The position numbers and the translations under genes are program-made. The notes below the pieces were generated by a model. That model saw nothing but the letters and a program-made list of their open reading frames with translations, had not been told where the DNA came from and did not search any database. A stretch of 64,000 nt of DNA from Atopostipes sp963558565 (GTDB taxonomy: Bacteria; Bacillota; Bacilli; Lactobacillales; Carnobacteriaceae_A), in the NCBI GenBank assembly GCA_963558565.1, contig CAUWGX010000002.1, positions 62,001-126,000 on the forward strand, given 5' to 3'. This document shows, one piece after another, positions 52,583 to 61,447 of the stretch (positions are counted from its first letter, which is position 1; each line of letters starts with the position of its first letter).

Positions 52583-52611
52583 ATTTTAGATGATTCAAAA
52601 ATGCTTTGCAA
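52583..52611 (-). promoter_or_regulatory. Promoter of the cobalamin-uptake operon
   Basis: On the minus strand TTGCAA (52611-52606), 17 bp, TAAAAT (52588-52583); start of transcription near 52576, 26 nt before the aptamer. Confidence 0.75.
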
Positions 52612-52653
52612 GTGCTATTCAACTTCCGCTGAAAAATATAAGAACAGAAAACG

Positions 52654-53010
52654 TTATACTTTTTCTAAAATAATTTGCGCAACTACCAGTTCTCGAGAAT
52701 GACTAATAGACACAAAAACATTCCCATCAAATGGGCTTGCACAAACCACTGGCTGCCCTTTATCGTCAGGAAGGATGGTGATATTTTGAAAAGTAACCGT
52801 TTTGCCGATTCCTGTTCCCATCGCTTTACTAAAAGCTTCTTTCGCCGCAAATCGACCCGCTAGAAATTCTAGCTTTCGTTTTTCGCTGCGTGCTTCATAG
52901 ACCTCAATTTCTTTTTCCGTTAAAATACGCTCAAAAATACGAGGTTGTTTTTGACACACAGAAGCCATGTGGTCTAAATCAACAATATCTATACCAATCC
53001 CTGCAATCAT
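52654..53010 (-). CDS. acpS: Holo-(acyl-carrier-protein) synthase
   Basis: Adds the 4'-phosphopantetheine arm of CoA to ACP. The protein has MIAGIGIDIVDLDHM at the start and the metal-binding FAAKEAFSKAMGTGIG with Glu, and SISHSRELV near the end; 118 residues is standard. The ATG at 53010 fits the family; one at 53019 cannot be excluded. It follows accA by 67 bases and appears to close the fatty-acid operon, serving its acpP. Confidence 0.94.
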   Translation of the reverse strand: MIAGIGIDIVDLDHMASVCQKQPRIFERILTEKEIEVYEARSEKRKLEFLAGRFAAKEAFSKAMGTGIGKTVTFQNITILPDDKGQPVVCASPFDGNVFVSISHSRELVVAQIILEKV

Positions 53011-53077
53011 TTTTATCATCCACTTCTTATTCGTATTCTTTTATGAAGACTCAAAAAACTCCGACGCTACTACCCCT

Positions 53078-53860
53078 TTAAAACTTTCTAAAGCGTGCAT
53101 AACGCTTAGCCACTCGTTCTTCAACGGATTCTTTTTGTAAGGCTTTAAAAGTCGCTTTAATTTCAGGGAGAAGTTGTTGGGCAAGTTCTTCATTACTATA
53201 GGCGCCCTCTTCATCGCCTTCCGCAATCACGCGATCCACAACTTCTAGTTCTTTTAACTCAGGAGCCGTTAATTTCATGATTTCGGCGGCGTCAGCAGCC
53301 AAACTTGAATCCTTCCATAGTATAGAGGCAAAACCTTCTGGCGACAAGATCGAATAAATACTATTTTCCAACATCCATACTTGATCACTCATCGCTAAAG
53401 CAATCGCCCCGCCACTTCCTCCTTCGCCGAGGATAATAGCTAATGTAGGGACCGTCAACTCACTCATCGTTGTCAGCATGCTAGCGATCGCTTCTCCAAT
53501 TCCATTTTCTTCTGAATCAGGGCCAGCATAAGCACCTGGTGTATTAATTAAGGTTAAAACCGGGCGGTTAAATTTTTCTGCTTGCTGCATTAAGCGTTCA
53601 GCTTTTCGATAACCAGCCGGACCACTGGAACCAAAATTTCGACGAATGTTTTCTTCAGTGTTATAACCTTTTTGAATGCCAATAATCGTTATCGGGTCTT
53701 GATTATCCATCAAACCAATCCCACCGATCAAAGCTTTATCATCTTTCATCGCTTGGTCACCATGAATTTCAATAAAACCGGTACATAAACCATTAATAAT
53801 CTCGATCGTTGAGAGTCGATAAACATCACGGGCTTTTTTCACAATGTCATAAGCGTCCAT
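53078..53860 (-). CDS. accA: Acetyl-CoA carboxylase carboxyltransferase subunit alpha
   Basis: Half of the carboxyltransferase that moves CO2 from biotin to acetyl-CoA. The 260-residue protein is the short form of Lactobacillales and has GGIGLMDNQDPITIIGIQKG in part, TLINTPGAYAGPDSEENG, EGGSGGAIALAMSD and LSPEGFASILWKD. It starts directly after the accD stop codon. Confidence 0.96.
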   Translation of the reverse strand: MDAYDIVKKARDVYRLSTIEIINGLCTGFIEIHGDQAMKDDKALIGGIGLMDNQDPITIIGIQKGYNTEENIRRNFGSSGPAGYRKAERLMQQAEKFNRPVLTLINTPGAYAGPDSEENGIGEAIASMLTTMSELTVPTLAIILGEGGSGGAIALAMSDQVWMLENSIYSILSPEGFASILWKDSSLAADAAEIMKLTAPELKELEVVDRVIAEGDEEGAYSNEELAQQLLPEIKATFKALQKESVEERVAKRYARFRKF

Positions 53861-54730
53861 TTAATCCCCTGGCCTTTCTGATTGATGAATTGACAATAAT
53901 AAGTGTAAAGCACGATGCTGGTCCGTTCGCGGCACAATATTATCGATAAAACCATATTCTAAGACCGTTTCAGCGGCTTGAAAGTCATCCGCTAAGTTCG
54001 CTTGAATAGTCTGTTCAATAACACGTTTGCCCGCGAAACCAACCGTCGCATCTGGTTCTGCCAACGTAATATCTCCTTGCATGGCGAAGCTACCAGTGAC
54101 CCCGCCTGTTGTGGGATGCGTAAGAATCGCGCTGTAAAAGAGCCCTGCTTGGCTATGTTTCGAAATCGCTTGGGTAATTTTAGCCATTTGCATTAAGGAT
54201 AAAATACCTTCTTGCATACGTGCTCCCCCTGAGGCGATAAATAACACAACCGGTAATCTTTTTTCCGTTGCGCGTTCAAATAAGCGTGTTAATTTTTCGC
54301 CCACGACGGTACCCATACTCGCCATAATAAAGCGATTATCCATCACACCGATCGCAAAAGGGAGACCTTCGAGTTCCGCTTCGCCCGTTAGCACCGCTTC
54401 GGCTAAGCTTGTTATTTTTTGACTACGTTCAATTTTTGCTTGGTAACCAGGAAAGTCTAAAGGATCTTGTGCTTGCAGCTCACTGTCCCATTCCGTAAAA
54501 CTTCCTTCATCCGCAAGCCACTCCACCCGGTCTTTGGCCGGGAATTGTAAATGGTAGCCACATTTTGGGCAAAGATAGTCTTCACTGATGGAATTTCGGA
54601 AAATAACCGATTTACATTTGGGACAACGTTCTGCTAGACCGTCGGGGATTTGCGCACGCCGTTCTTTTATTTCATCTGTTCTTGTTGAATTTATTTGAAT
54701 GTACTTTTTCTTTCGACGAAATAGTGCCAT
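53861..54730 (-). CDS. accD: Acetyl-CoA carboxylase carboxyltransferase subunit beta
   Basis: Partner of AccA, 289 residues. The N-terminal zinc ribbon has CPKC and CPKC pairs (around residues 35 and 54); the crotonase-like domain has SGGARMQEGILSLMQMAK and a GGVTGSFAMQGD segment. The gene starts 19 bases after accC and abuts accA. Confidence 0.97.
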   Translation of the reverse strand: MALFRRKKKYIQINSTRTDEIKERRAQIPDGLAERCPKCKSVIFRNSISEDYLCPKCGYHLQFPAKDRVEWLADEGSFTEWDSELQAQDPLDFPGYQAKIERSQKITSLAEAVLTGEAELEGLPFAIGVMDNRFIMASMGTVVGEKLTRLFERATEKRLPVVLFIASGGARMQEGILSLMQMAKITQAISKHSQAGLFYSAILTHPTTGGVTGSFAMQGDITLAEPDATVGFAGKRVIEQTIQANLADDFQAAETVLEYGFIDNIVPRTDQHRALHLLLSIHQSERPGD

Positions 54731-54749
54731 CCTCTAATCTCTCCTCTAT

Positions 54750-56138
54750 CTACTCAATTCCTGTTGTTTCAACGGCTGTTTCGTTCAGCCATTCAGGCAT
54801 AAACGTCTCTTCCAACCATTTGGCGTGAATGTTATCCGCTTGGACATCCGGATGACGGACTAATGCCTCGAGTAAATCAATATTTGTATTTATTCCTGCG
54901 ACTGAAACTTCATATAAACCACGTTCCATTAATTGAAATGCTTCTTCTCTTGTGGGTTGATGGGTAATAATTTTTGCCGCCATTGAATCATAAAACGGTG
55001 GCAAAGTGTAATCAGAATATAAGGCCGTTTCGACCCGTAAGCCCATCCCACCATTGGGTAAGATTAAACGTTCAATATGTCCACTAGAAGGTTGAAAATT
55101 ATTGTGCGGATCTTCTGCATTCAAACGGCATTCAATAGCAAACCCATTAAAGTGAATATCTTCTTGTGTCAACTCTAAAGGCTTTCCAGCAGCAATTTCA
55201 ATTTGAGCTTTAACAATATCCACACCGGTGATCATTTCTGTAATCGGATGTTCAACTTGCAGACGGGTATTCATTTCCATAAAGTAAAAATGCTCATCTT
55301 CATCCACTAAAAACTCAATCGTCCCGGCATTTGTATAGCCAATAGCTTTTGCGGCATCTACCGCTGCTTGGCTAATTTTTTCACGAGCTGTTTCTGAAAG
55401 AGTGGGAGAAGGGGCAAATTCAATCACTTTTTGGTTGTTACGTTGTAAAGAACAATCGCGTTCCCCTAAATGAATAACATTTCCGTGTTCATCCGCTAAT
55501 ATTTGCACTTCGATATGCTTCGCTGGATAAATCGTGCGTTCAATATATAAATGTTGATTCCCATAAATACTTTGCGTTTCGTTTTGGGCTTGTTCAAACA
55601 TTGGAACCAATTCTTCAGGCGTGCTAGCAAGACGCATGCCTTTCCCGCCACCGCCATCGGCCGCTTTAATCATCAAAGGAAAGCCGATCTCCTCAGCGAT
55701 TTGACGTGCTTCTTCAATGTTTTTCACAAGGTCTTTTCCACCAGGAACAATAGGAACGCCTGCTTGACGCATCGTTGTCCGGGCATTCTGTTTATTTCCC
55801 ATGTCCCGAATAATCTGACTGTTCGGTCCAATAAATTTAATCTTCATCTCTTCACATAAAGCAGCAAAATCACTTCGTTCGGACAGAAATCCATAACCTG
55901 GATGAATCGCATCTGCACCGGAAACAATCGCCGCGCTCAACACAGCGACTGGGTTCGCATAAGAATCGAGTCCCTTAGCAGGTCCAATACAAATCGCTTC
56001 ATCCGCTAATTCGGTATGTAAAGCATAGCGATCCGCTTCGCTATAGACAGCGACCGATAGAATATCTAATTCTCTTAATGCACGAATAATGCGTACGGCA
56101 ATTTCTCCACGGTTAGCAACCAATACTTTTTGAAACAT
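54750..56138 (-). CDS. accC: Acetyl-CoA carboxylase, biotin carboxylase subunit
   Basis: ATP-grasp enzyme of 462 residues that carboxylates biotin on AccB. It has FQKVLVANRGEIAVRIIRA, HPGYGFLSE, the glycine-rich loop KAADGGGGKGMRLA, and EMNTRLQVEHPITE. The ATG at 56138 is preceded by GGTGGG; the codon before it is also ATG. It follows fabZ by a few bases. Confidence 0.97.
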   Translation of the reverse strand: MFQKVLVANRGEIAVRIIRALRELDILSVAVYSEADRYALHTELADEAICIGPAKGLDSYANPVAVLSAAIVSGADAIHPGYGFLSERSDFAALCEEMKIKFIGPNSQIIRDMGNKQNARTTMRQAGVPIVPGGKDLVKNIEEARQIAEEIGFPLMIKAADGGGGKGMRLASTPEELVPMFEQAQNETQSIYGNQHLYIERTIYPAKHIEVQILADEHGNVIHLGERDCSLQRNNQKVIEFAPSPTLSETAREKISQAAVDAAKAIGYTNAGTIEFLVDEDEHFYFMEMNTRLQVEHPITEMITGVDIVKAQIEIAAGKPLELTQEDIHFNGFAIECRLNAEDPHNNFQPSSGHIERLILPNGGMGLRVETALYSDYTLPPFYDSMAAKIITHQPTREEAFQLMERGLYEVSVAGINTNIDLLEALVRHPDVQADNIHAKWLEETFMPEWLNETAVETTGIE

Positions 56139-56148
56139 CATGTCCCAC

Positions 56149-56610
56149 CTATACTTGTTCTAAATCACTAATAATAAAAGTCATCTTCGCTTCCGATACA
56201 ACTTCATCATACTGATTTCTAATTGTTCCTTGACCAATTCCCATAACGGATTTTAACTTCACAATCTCTACTGTGACGGTTAAAATATCGCCGGGCACAA
56301 CATTTTTACGAAACTTCACTTTATCGACAGCTGCTAAAAAGGCAATTTTCCCTTCAAAATTCGGACTCATCAATAATGGAATTGAACCTACCTGAGCCAT
56401 TGTTTCAATCTGTAAAACACCTGGCATGATCGGGTTTCCTGGGAAATGTCCTTGGAAGTAAGACTCACTAGCGGTCACATTTTTTGTCGCAACAATTCGT
56501 TCCTCTAACTCTAATTCATCTACCCGGTCTACAAAAAACATCGGATAACGATTCGGAATAATTTCCATAACTTCTTCGGAAGTCATGACTGGTTCTTTTC
56601 TTTCTGACAT
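56149..56610 (-). CDS. fabZ: 3-hydroxyacyl-ACP dehydratase FabZ
   Basis: Hot-dog fold dehydratase of 153 residues: IIPNRYPMFFVDRV, then the catalytic GHFPGNPIMPGVLQIE with His, and KVKFRKNVVPGD. The ATG at 56610 lies 6 bases from TAGGAGG; ten further upstream codons are open but lack such a site. Placed between accB and accC as in other lactic acid bacteria. As FabM is absent from the window, unsaturated chains may depend on another FabZ-type or FabM gene elsewhere. Confidence 0.96.
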   Translation of the reverse strand: MSERKEPVMTSEEVMEIIPNRYPMFFVDRVDELELEERIVATKNVTASESYFQGHFPGNPIMPGVLQIETMAQVGSIPLLMSPNFEGKIAFLAAVDKVKFRKNVVPGDILTVTVEIVKLKSVMGIGQGTIRNQYDEVVSEAKMTFIISDLEQV

Positions 56611-56629
56611 GTTTTTCCTCCTAAAGTGA

Positions 56630-57103
56630 CTAATCATCAATACGAATCAGTGGTTGCTTGTATTCAACGACTTCTTCGTTTTCGACCAATATTTCCGTTA
56701 CAATCCCCGAACGTGGGGCTTGTATTTCGTTCATTAATTTCATCGCTTCTACAATACAAATGACATCCCCTTGTTCGACGCGATCGCCTACTTTAACGTA
56801 AGGATCTTCATCGGGTTTAGGCTGTAGGTACACCACACCCACCATCGGCGATTCGACAGCTTCACCTGCTACTTCCTGAGCCTCTTCGATAGGGGCCATT
56901 ACAGGATCTGCTTCTGTCTGTACTTCGGCCGGGATATTCATTGCCTGTGGCTGCTCAACGAATGGAGCAGGATTTTGTTTAACATTTAGCTGCGGAACTT
57001 CTTTTGAAAGAACGATATGTTGTTCTTCCGTTTCATAATCCATATAAGCTAAACTTGATTGATCGATATGGTCAATCAAATCAATTAATTTTTCATAGTC
57101 CAT
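56630..57103 (-). CDS. accB: Biotin carboxyl carrier protein
   Basis: Protein of 157 residues with a N-terminal helix, a Pro/Glu/Ala-rich hinge (about 40-75) and the C-terminal biotinyl domain, in which EAMKLMNEI bears the biotin Lys (about residue 122). It begins 2 bases after fabF and carries CO2 between AccC and AccAD. Confidence 0.96.
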   Translation of the reverse strand: MDYEKLIDLIDHIDQSSLAYMDYETEEQHIVLSKEVPQLNVKQNPAPFVEQPQAMNIPAEVQTEADPVMAPIEEAQEVAGEAVESPMVGVVYLQPKPDEDPYVKVGDRVEQGDVICIVEAMKLMNEIQAPRSGIVTEILVENEEVVEYKQPLIRIDD

Positions 57104-57105
57104 AT

Positions 57106-58341
57106 TTACTCACCATTCCAACGTTTAAATACTAAAATTGCATTATGGCCACCAAATCCTAAAGAATTTGACATCGCATAAGTGATTGCTTCCGAACGTC
57201 CTTCGCCTTGTACATAATCTAAGTCACAGGCTTCGTCAGGTGTTTCTAGTCCAAGTGTTGCTGGAACAAAGCCATCTTGTAGAGCTTTCATTACCGCAAC
57301 CGCTTCAACTCCGCCAGCGGCACCTAGTAAATGTCCAAAAAATCCTTTCGAACTAGAGACTGGAACCTTATAAGCATGGTCGCCTAAAGCATATTTAATC
57401 GATTCAGTTTCAGCGGAATCGTTTGTTGGTGTACTCGTTCCATGCGCATTGACATAGTCAATATCTTCTGGTTGAATGTTTGCCATCGCTAACGCTTTTT
57501 TCATCGCTTCGCCTGCGCCACTTCCATCCGGTCGAGGAGCCGTCATATGATAAGCATCACTCGTAGAGCCATAGCCGACAACTTCTCCCAAAATTTCTGC
57601 TCCACGTGCCTCAGCAGATTCTAAAGATTCTAGGAATAAAATACCTGCCCCTTCTCCCATTACAAAACCATCGCGGTCTTTGTCAAAGGGACGTGAAGCT
57701 GTTTTGGGATCATCACTCGTAGAAAGCGCCGTTAAAACATCAAAGCCAGCAATTCCAATTTCATTGATCGTTGCTTCTGTACCACCAGCAAAACAAGCGT
57801 CTAGCTCGCCACTTCTAATCTTCAAGAAGGCTTCTCCGATCGAATTGGTTGCACTTGCACAAGCCGTCACAATATCTAAACTTGTTCCTCGTGCACCGAC
57901 TTTCATCGAAATATTTCCTGCTCCCATATTTCCAATCGTCATCGGGACAAATAAGGGGGTGACTCGCTTAGGTCCTTTATCGCGCATCTTATCGATGCCA
58001 TCTTGAATCGCAAGCAATCCACCAATTCCTGAACCAACAATCACGCCTACACGTTCCGCATTCGCTTCCATGTCGTAGCCACTATTATTTAAAGCTTCCA
58101 CACTTGCAGCGACTCCGAATTGAGAGAAACGGTCCATTCGTGAATATTCTTTTCGTCCCATCGTATCTTTTGGATTAAAATCTTTTACTTCTGCAGCGAC
58201 GCTGACATTGGTTTCTGACGGGTCAAAACTTTCAATAGGGCCAATCCCGGCTTTCCCGGCTTTCATATTGTCCCAAAAAGTAGACACATCATTTCCAATC
58301 GGCGAAACCGTACCAGCACCTGTAATTACTACTCGTTGCAT
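57106..58341 (-). CDS. fabF: 3-oxoacyl-ACP synthase II
   Basis: Condensing enzyme that elongates acyl-ACP with malonyl-ACP. The 411-residue protein has the Cys-His-His triad: Cys161 (VTACASAT), His300 (VNAHGTSTPTND) and His337 (GFFGHLLGAAGG). N-terminal VVITGAGTVSPIGND is typical. RBS GGAGG 7 bases upstream, 39 bases after fabG. Confidence 0.97.
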   Translation of the reverse strand: MQRVVITGAGTVSPIGNDVSTFWDNMKAGKAGIGPIESFDPSETNVSVAAEVKDFNPKDTMGRKEYSRMDRFSQFGVAASVEALNNSGYDMEANAERVGVIVGSGIGGLLAIQDGIDKMRDKGPKRVTPLFVPMTIGNMGAGNISMKVGARGTSLDIVTACASATNSIGEAFLKIRSGELDACFAGGTEATINEIGIAGFDVLTALSTSDDPKTASRPFDKDRDGFVMGEGAGILFLESLESAEARGAEILGEVVGYGSTSDAYHMTAPRPDGSGAGEAMKKALAMANIQPEDIDYVNAHGTSTPTNDSAETESIKYALGDHAYKVPVSSSKGFFGHLLGAAGGVEAVAVMKALQDGFVPATLGLETPDEACDLDYVQGEGRSEAITYAMSNSLGFGGHNAILVFKRWNGE

Positions 58342-58380
58342 GTTGTCCTCCTTTTAAAATTCAATCGACAAATTCTCACA

Positions 58381-59103
58381 CTACATGCTTAATCCGCCAT
58401 TTACTTCAATCACTTGTCCAGTCATATATTGATTATTAATTAAAAAGTCAACCGTTTGAGCAACTTCTTCCGCTTGTCCGAAACGTTTCAGTGGGATCTG
58501 TCCCAGCATGGTCTTTTTAACTTTATCGCTTAAGGCGTCCGTCATTTCCGTTTCAATATACCCAGGAGCAATCGCATTGACTGTAATATGACGACTTGCT
58601 AATTCGCGTGCCAATGATTTTGTTAGACCAATGATGCCTGCTTTACTCGCCGCATAATTCGTCTGTCCAGCATTCCCGATCAAACCAACGACACTTGACA
58701 TATTAATGATAGTGCCTGATCGCTGCTTTAACATCGGTTGCGTGATATGACGGCACATATTAAACGTTCCTTTTAAGTTCGTCGCTACCACGGAATCGAA
58801 ATCCTCTTCTTTCATTCGCATAATTAAACCATCCCGATTAATCCCGGCATTGTTAATCAAAACATCAATTTTTCCAAATTCCTCAATAACTTGATCAATC
58901 ACTTCTTTGGCTTCGTCAAAGTCACTCACATCACCTGTTACTTGAGCGACAGATTCCGGCATCTCGTCAAATTCACTCAATACTTCTTCCTCAATGGTAC
59001 TGCGTCCATTTAAGACGACTTGATAGCCGGTTTTTGCTAAATATTTTGCAATCTCTAAACCTATTCCTCGGGAACTACCAGTAATTAAAGCTACTTCTGG
59101 CAT
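58381..59103 (-). CDS. fabG: 3-oxoacyl-ACP reductase
   Basis: Short-chain dehydrogenase of 240 residues that reduces 3-oxoacyl-ACP with NADPH. Cofactor loop TGSSRGIG (8-15), NNAG at about 84-87, and the catalytic Ser137, Tyr150 and Lys154 (MSSVVG, YAASKAG). The C-terminus VNGGLSM is canonical. Three bases after fabD. Confidence 0.97.
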   Translation of the reverse strand: MPEVALITGSSRGIGLEIAKYLAKTGYQVVLNGRSTIEEEVLSEFDEMPESVAQVTGDVSDFDEAKEVIDQVIEEFGKIDVLINNAGINRDGLIMRMKEEDFDSVVATNLKGTFNMCRHITQPMLKQRSGTIINMSSVVGLIGNAGQTNYAASKAGIIGLTKSLARELASRHITVNAIAPGYIETEMTDALSDKVKKTMLGQIPLKRFGQAEEVAQTVDFLINNQYMTGQVIEVNGGLSM

Positions 59104-59106
59104 TAT

Positions 59107-60048
59107 TTATCCTCCTAAAAAGCTTTCGATTTTATCTAAATCACTTACTTTATCAATGACTAGTGTGTCTGGTGCATTGGGCTCACGCTTTAATAAGCTC
59201 GCCAACGTTTTACCTGGTCCAATTTGAATAATTTTATCGACGCCCTGATCCACAAAGTAAGTTATCGTTTCTTGCCATCGCACCGACTCGACTAAATGGC
59301 GCACTAATAGATCTGCCACCTCATCTGTTGTGTGAGGTTGGACAGTTGTATTACTAATGACAGGAACTTCGCCTTCGCTGAAGGTTACATCTGCCAATAC
59401 CTCTTTGTAAGGCGCACAGACAGGCGTCATATAAGGACTATGAAAAGGTCCTTCAACTTTTAACGGCATGACACGTCGATAACCTCGTTCACGTGCCCGT
59501 TCCTTAAATTGCTCCACCGCTTCTTTTGTGCCAGCAATCGTTACTTGTGTCGATGAATTCAGATTGGCTAAGTATAATTGTTCTTTTTCTTGGTTCACTT
59601 CAGCAATAACCGCTTGAATTTCATCTAAAGGCATTTTTAAAACAGCTTCCATCACAATATCTGACGTTTCGCGTAAAGTATTACAATGCGCCGTCATTAA
59701 TTGACCCCGTTCTTTTAAAAGTTCAAAGCCTTCTTCAACATCCAACATCCCGCTTGCGATTAGTGACGTATACTCACCTAAACTTAAGCCAGCCATGTAT
59801 TCGATGGCTGGCAGTTGCGATTTTATACTTTCAAAAATAGCGATACTTGTTGATGCGATCGCAACTTGCGCGTAACGAGTTTCCTGTAACGCGTCCAGAT
59901 CGTCTGTAATCCACTGGCGGATGGGATATTCTGTCAAAGCTTCTACCTTTTCATAAACAGCTTCGGCTTCAGGAAACGCCTGAACGAAATCCTGCCCCAT
60001 CTCCTGATAATGTGCGCCTTGGCCATTGAATATAACTGCTAAAGACAT
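59107..60048 (-). CDS. fabD: Malonyl-CoA:ACP transacylase
   Basis: Moves malonyl from CoA to ACP. The 313-residue protein has FNGQGAHYQEMG, the nucleophile Ser89 in GLSLGEYT and His203 in GPFHSP. It is separated from fabK by 146 bp that hold repeat units, the only sizeable gap in the fab operon. Confidence 0.96.
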   Translation of the reverse strand: MSLAVIFNGQGAHYQEMGQDFVQAFPEAEAVYEKVEALTEYPIRQWITDDLDALQETRYAQVAIASTSIAIFESIKSQLPAIEYMAGLSLGEYTSLIASGMLDVEEGFELLKERGQLMTAHCNTLRETSDIVMEAVLKMPLDEIQAVIAEVNQEKEQLYLANLNSSTQVTIAGTKEAVEQFKERARERGYRRVMPLKVEGPFHSPYMTPVCAPYKEVLADVTFSEGEVPVISNTTVQPHTTDEVADLLVRHLVESVRWQETITYFVDQGVDKIIQIGPGKTLASLLKREPNAPDTLVIDKVSDLDKIESFLGG

Positions 60049-60114
60049 ACAATTCCCTCTTTATTTAATAAGTATTTTCTATCTAGCTATTTGAAGCTCC
60101 AAATAGCTGCTTCA

Positions 60115-60182
60115 TTCGTCAAAATCTAATGTTGTGATGAATGATTGTCGTTTCTCTCGTCATCATTTAGTATTCTGATGAA
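60115..60182. repeat. Two units of the 41-bp inverted-heptamer family inside the fab operon
   Basis: TTCGTCA (60115) and CTCGTCA (60156), 41 bp apart, are each followed after 13 bp by TGATGAA (60135, 60176). Spacing is the same as in the six-unit array at 11285. It lies in the fabK-fabD gap and so is likely transcribed. Confidence 0.75.
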
Positions 60183-60194
60183 TGATCGTCACTC

Positions 60195-61157
60195 TTAGTC
60201 TTTGAAAAAGCGTGCGCGGTCTTCATAGACTCTTTGTGCTTCATTGACATAGTCTAAAATAATTTCTGCGACCGTTTCTTCTTTGTTCACCAGACCGGCG
60301 ATTTGACCCGCCATCATCGATCCTGTCTTCGTGTTTCCTTCAACGACTGCACGCTGTAAGGCGCCACTGCCTAAACGTTCAAGCTCAGAAAAATCAGGTT
60401 TCTCATCACTCGTAATCGATTTTTGAACGGCTAAGTATTCTTTTGTTAATTGGTTTCGTAAAACACGCACAGGATGGCCAGTAATCTCACCAGTGACGGT
60501 GGTTGAAATATCTTTGGCTTTCAAAATTTGTTGTTTGAAATTGTCATGCGCATTCGATTCTTTCGCTACTACAAAACGTGTACCAACTTGAATACCTTCT
60601 GCGCCTAACATCAACCCTGCCGCCATCGAACGTCCATCTCCGAAACCACCTGCAGCAATCACGGGAATTGAAACAGCATCCACCACTTGTGGTAACAAGG
60701 CTAAAGTCGTCAGTCGACCAATGTGTCCGCCTGCTTCCATTCCTTCAACCACGATGGCATCCGCACCGATACGTTCCATGCGCTTTGCTACAGCAACTGA
60801 AGCCACAACAGGAATGATTTTTATTCCAGCTTCTTTAAAACGTTCCATATACTTGCTTGGGTTCCCAGCACCCGTCGTAATAATTTTTACGCCTGATTCT
60901 TCAATTAAGTAATCAACCACATCGTCAACATGCTGACTCAAAAACATCGCATTGACCGCAAATGGTTTATCCGTTTTTTCTTTCATTTCTTTTACTTTTT
61001 CACGGACGACGTCTACTGGATCATGCCCCGTACCAACAATTCCAAGCCCGCCGGCGTTAGAGACAGCACTCGCTAAATCAGGATCTGCTACCCAAGCCAT
61101 GGCTCCTTGAACAATTGGATATTGTATATTTAATAATTCTGTAATCGCTGTTTTCAT
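60195..61157 (-). CDS. fabK: FMN-dependent enoyl-ACP reductase II
   Basis: Reduces enoyl-ACP in the last elongation step; replaces FabI in many lactic acid bacteria and gives natural triclosan tolerance. The TIM-barrel protein of 320 residues has QGAMAWVADPDLASAVSNAG (exact 20), EGMEAGGHIG, and the FMN phosphate site AAGGFGDGRSMAAGLMLGA in part. It lies between acpP and fabD. Confidence 0.96.
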   Translation of the reverse strand: MKTAITELLNIQYPIVQGAMAWVADPDLASAVSNAGGLGIVGTGHDPVDVVREKVKEMKEKTDKPFAVNAMFLSQHVDDVVDYLIEESGVKIITTGAGNPSKYMERFKEAGIKIIPVVASVAVAKRMERIGADAIVVEGMEAGGHIGRLTTLALLPQVVDAVSIPVIAAGGFGDGRSMAAGLMLGAEGIQVGTRFVVAKESNAHDNFKQQILKAKDISTTVTGEITGHPVRVLRNQLTKEYLAVQKSITSDEKPDFSELERLGSGALQRAVVEGNTKTGSMMAGQIAGLVNKEETVAEIILDYVNEAQRVYEDRARFFKD

Positions 61158-61193
61158 TCATAACGTCCTTTTCATTGGAATGACCCTATAAAA

Positions 61194-61418
61194 TTAATTT
61201 TGTGCCTTTTCAATGTGTGCTACTAATTGGTCCACTGTTTGAACATTTTCATCCGTTTCAATCACGATGTCTAGTTCGTCTTCAATCTCACTAAGTACTT
61301 GGAAAATATCTAAACTATCTGCGTCTAGATCTTCCATAAAGTTTGTATCTCCTGTAATTTCATCTTTGTCTGCTTCTAATTGGTCTGCAATAATTTCAAT
61401 AACTGTATCTTTTAACAT
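61194..61418 (-). CDS. acpP: Acyl carrier protein
   Basis: Carrier of 74 residues with the phosphopantetheine site DLDADSLDIF, Ser35. The ATG at 61418 follows GGAGG by 9 bases; the open frame upstream overlaps the fabH end and is not used. Strongly acidic, four-helix family pattern. Confidence 0.96.
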   Translation of the reverse strand: MLKDTVIEIIADQLEADKDEITGDTNFMEDLDADSLDIFQVLSEIEDELDIVIETDENVQTVDQLVAHIEKAQN

Positions 61419-61447
61419 TTTATATTTTCCTCCATTTTTATAAATCC

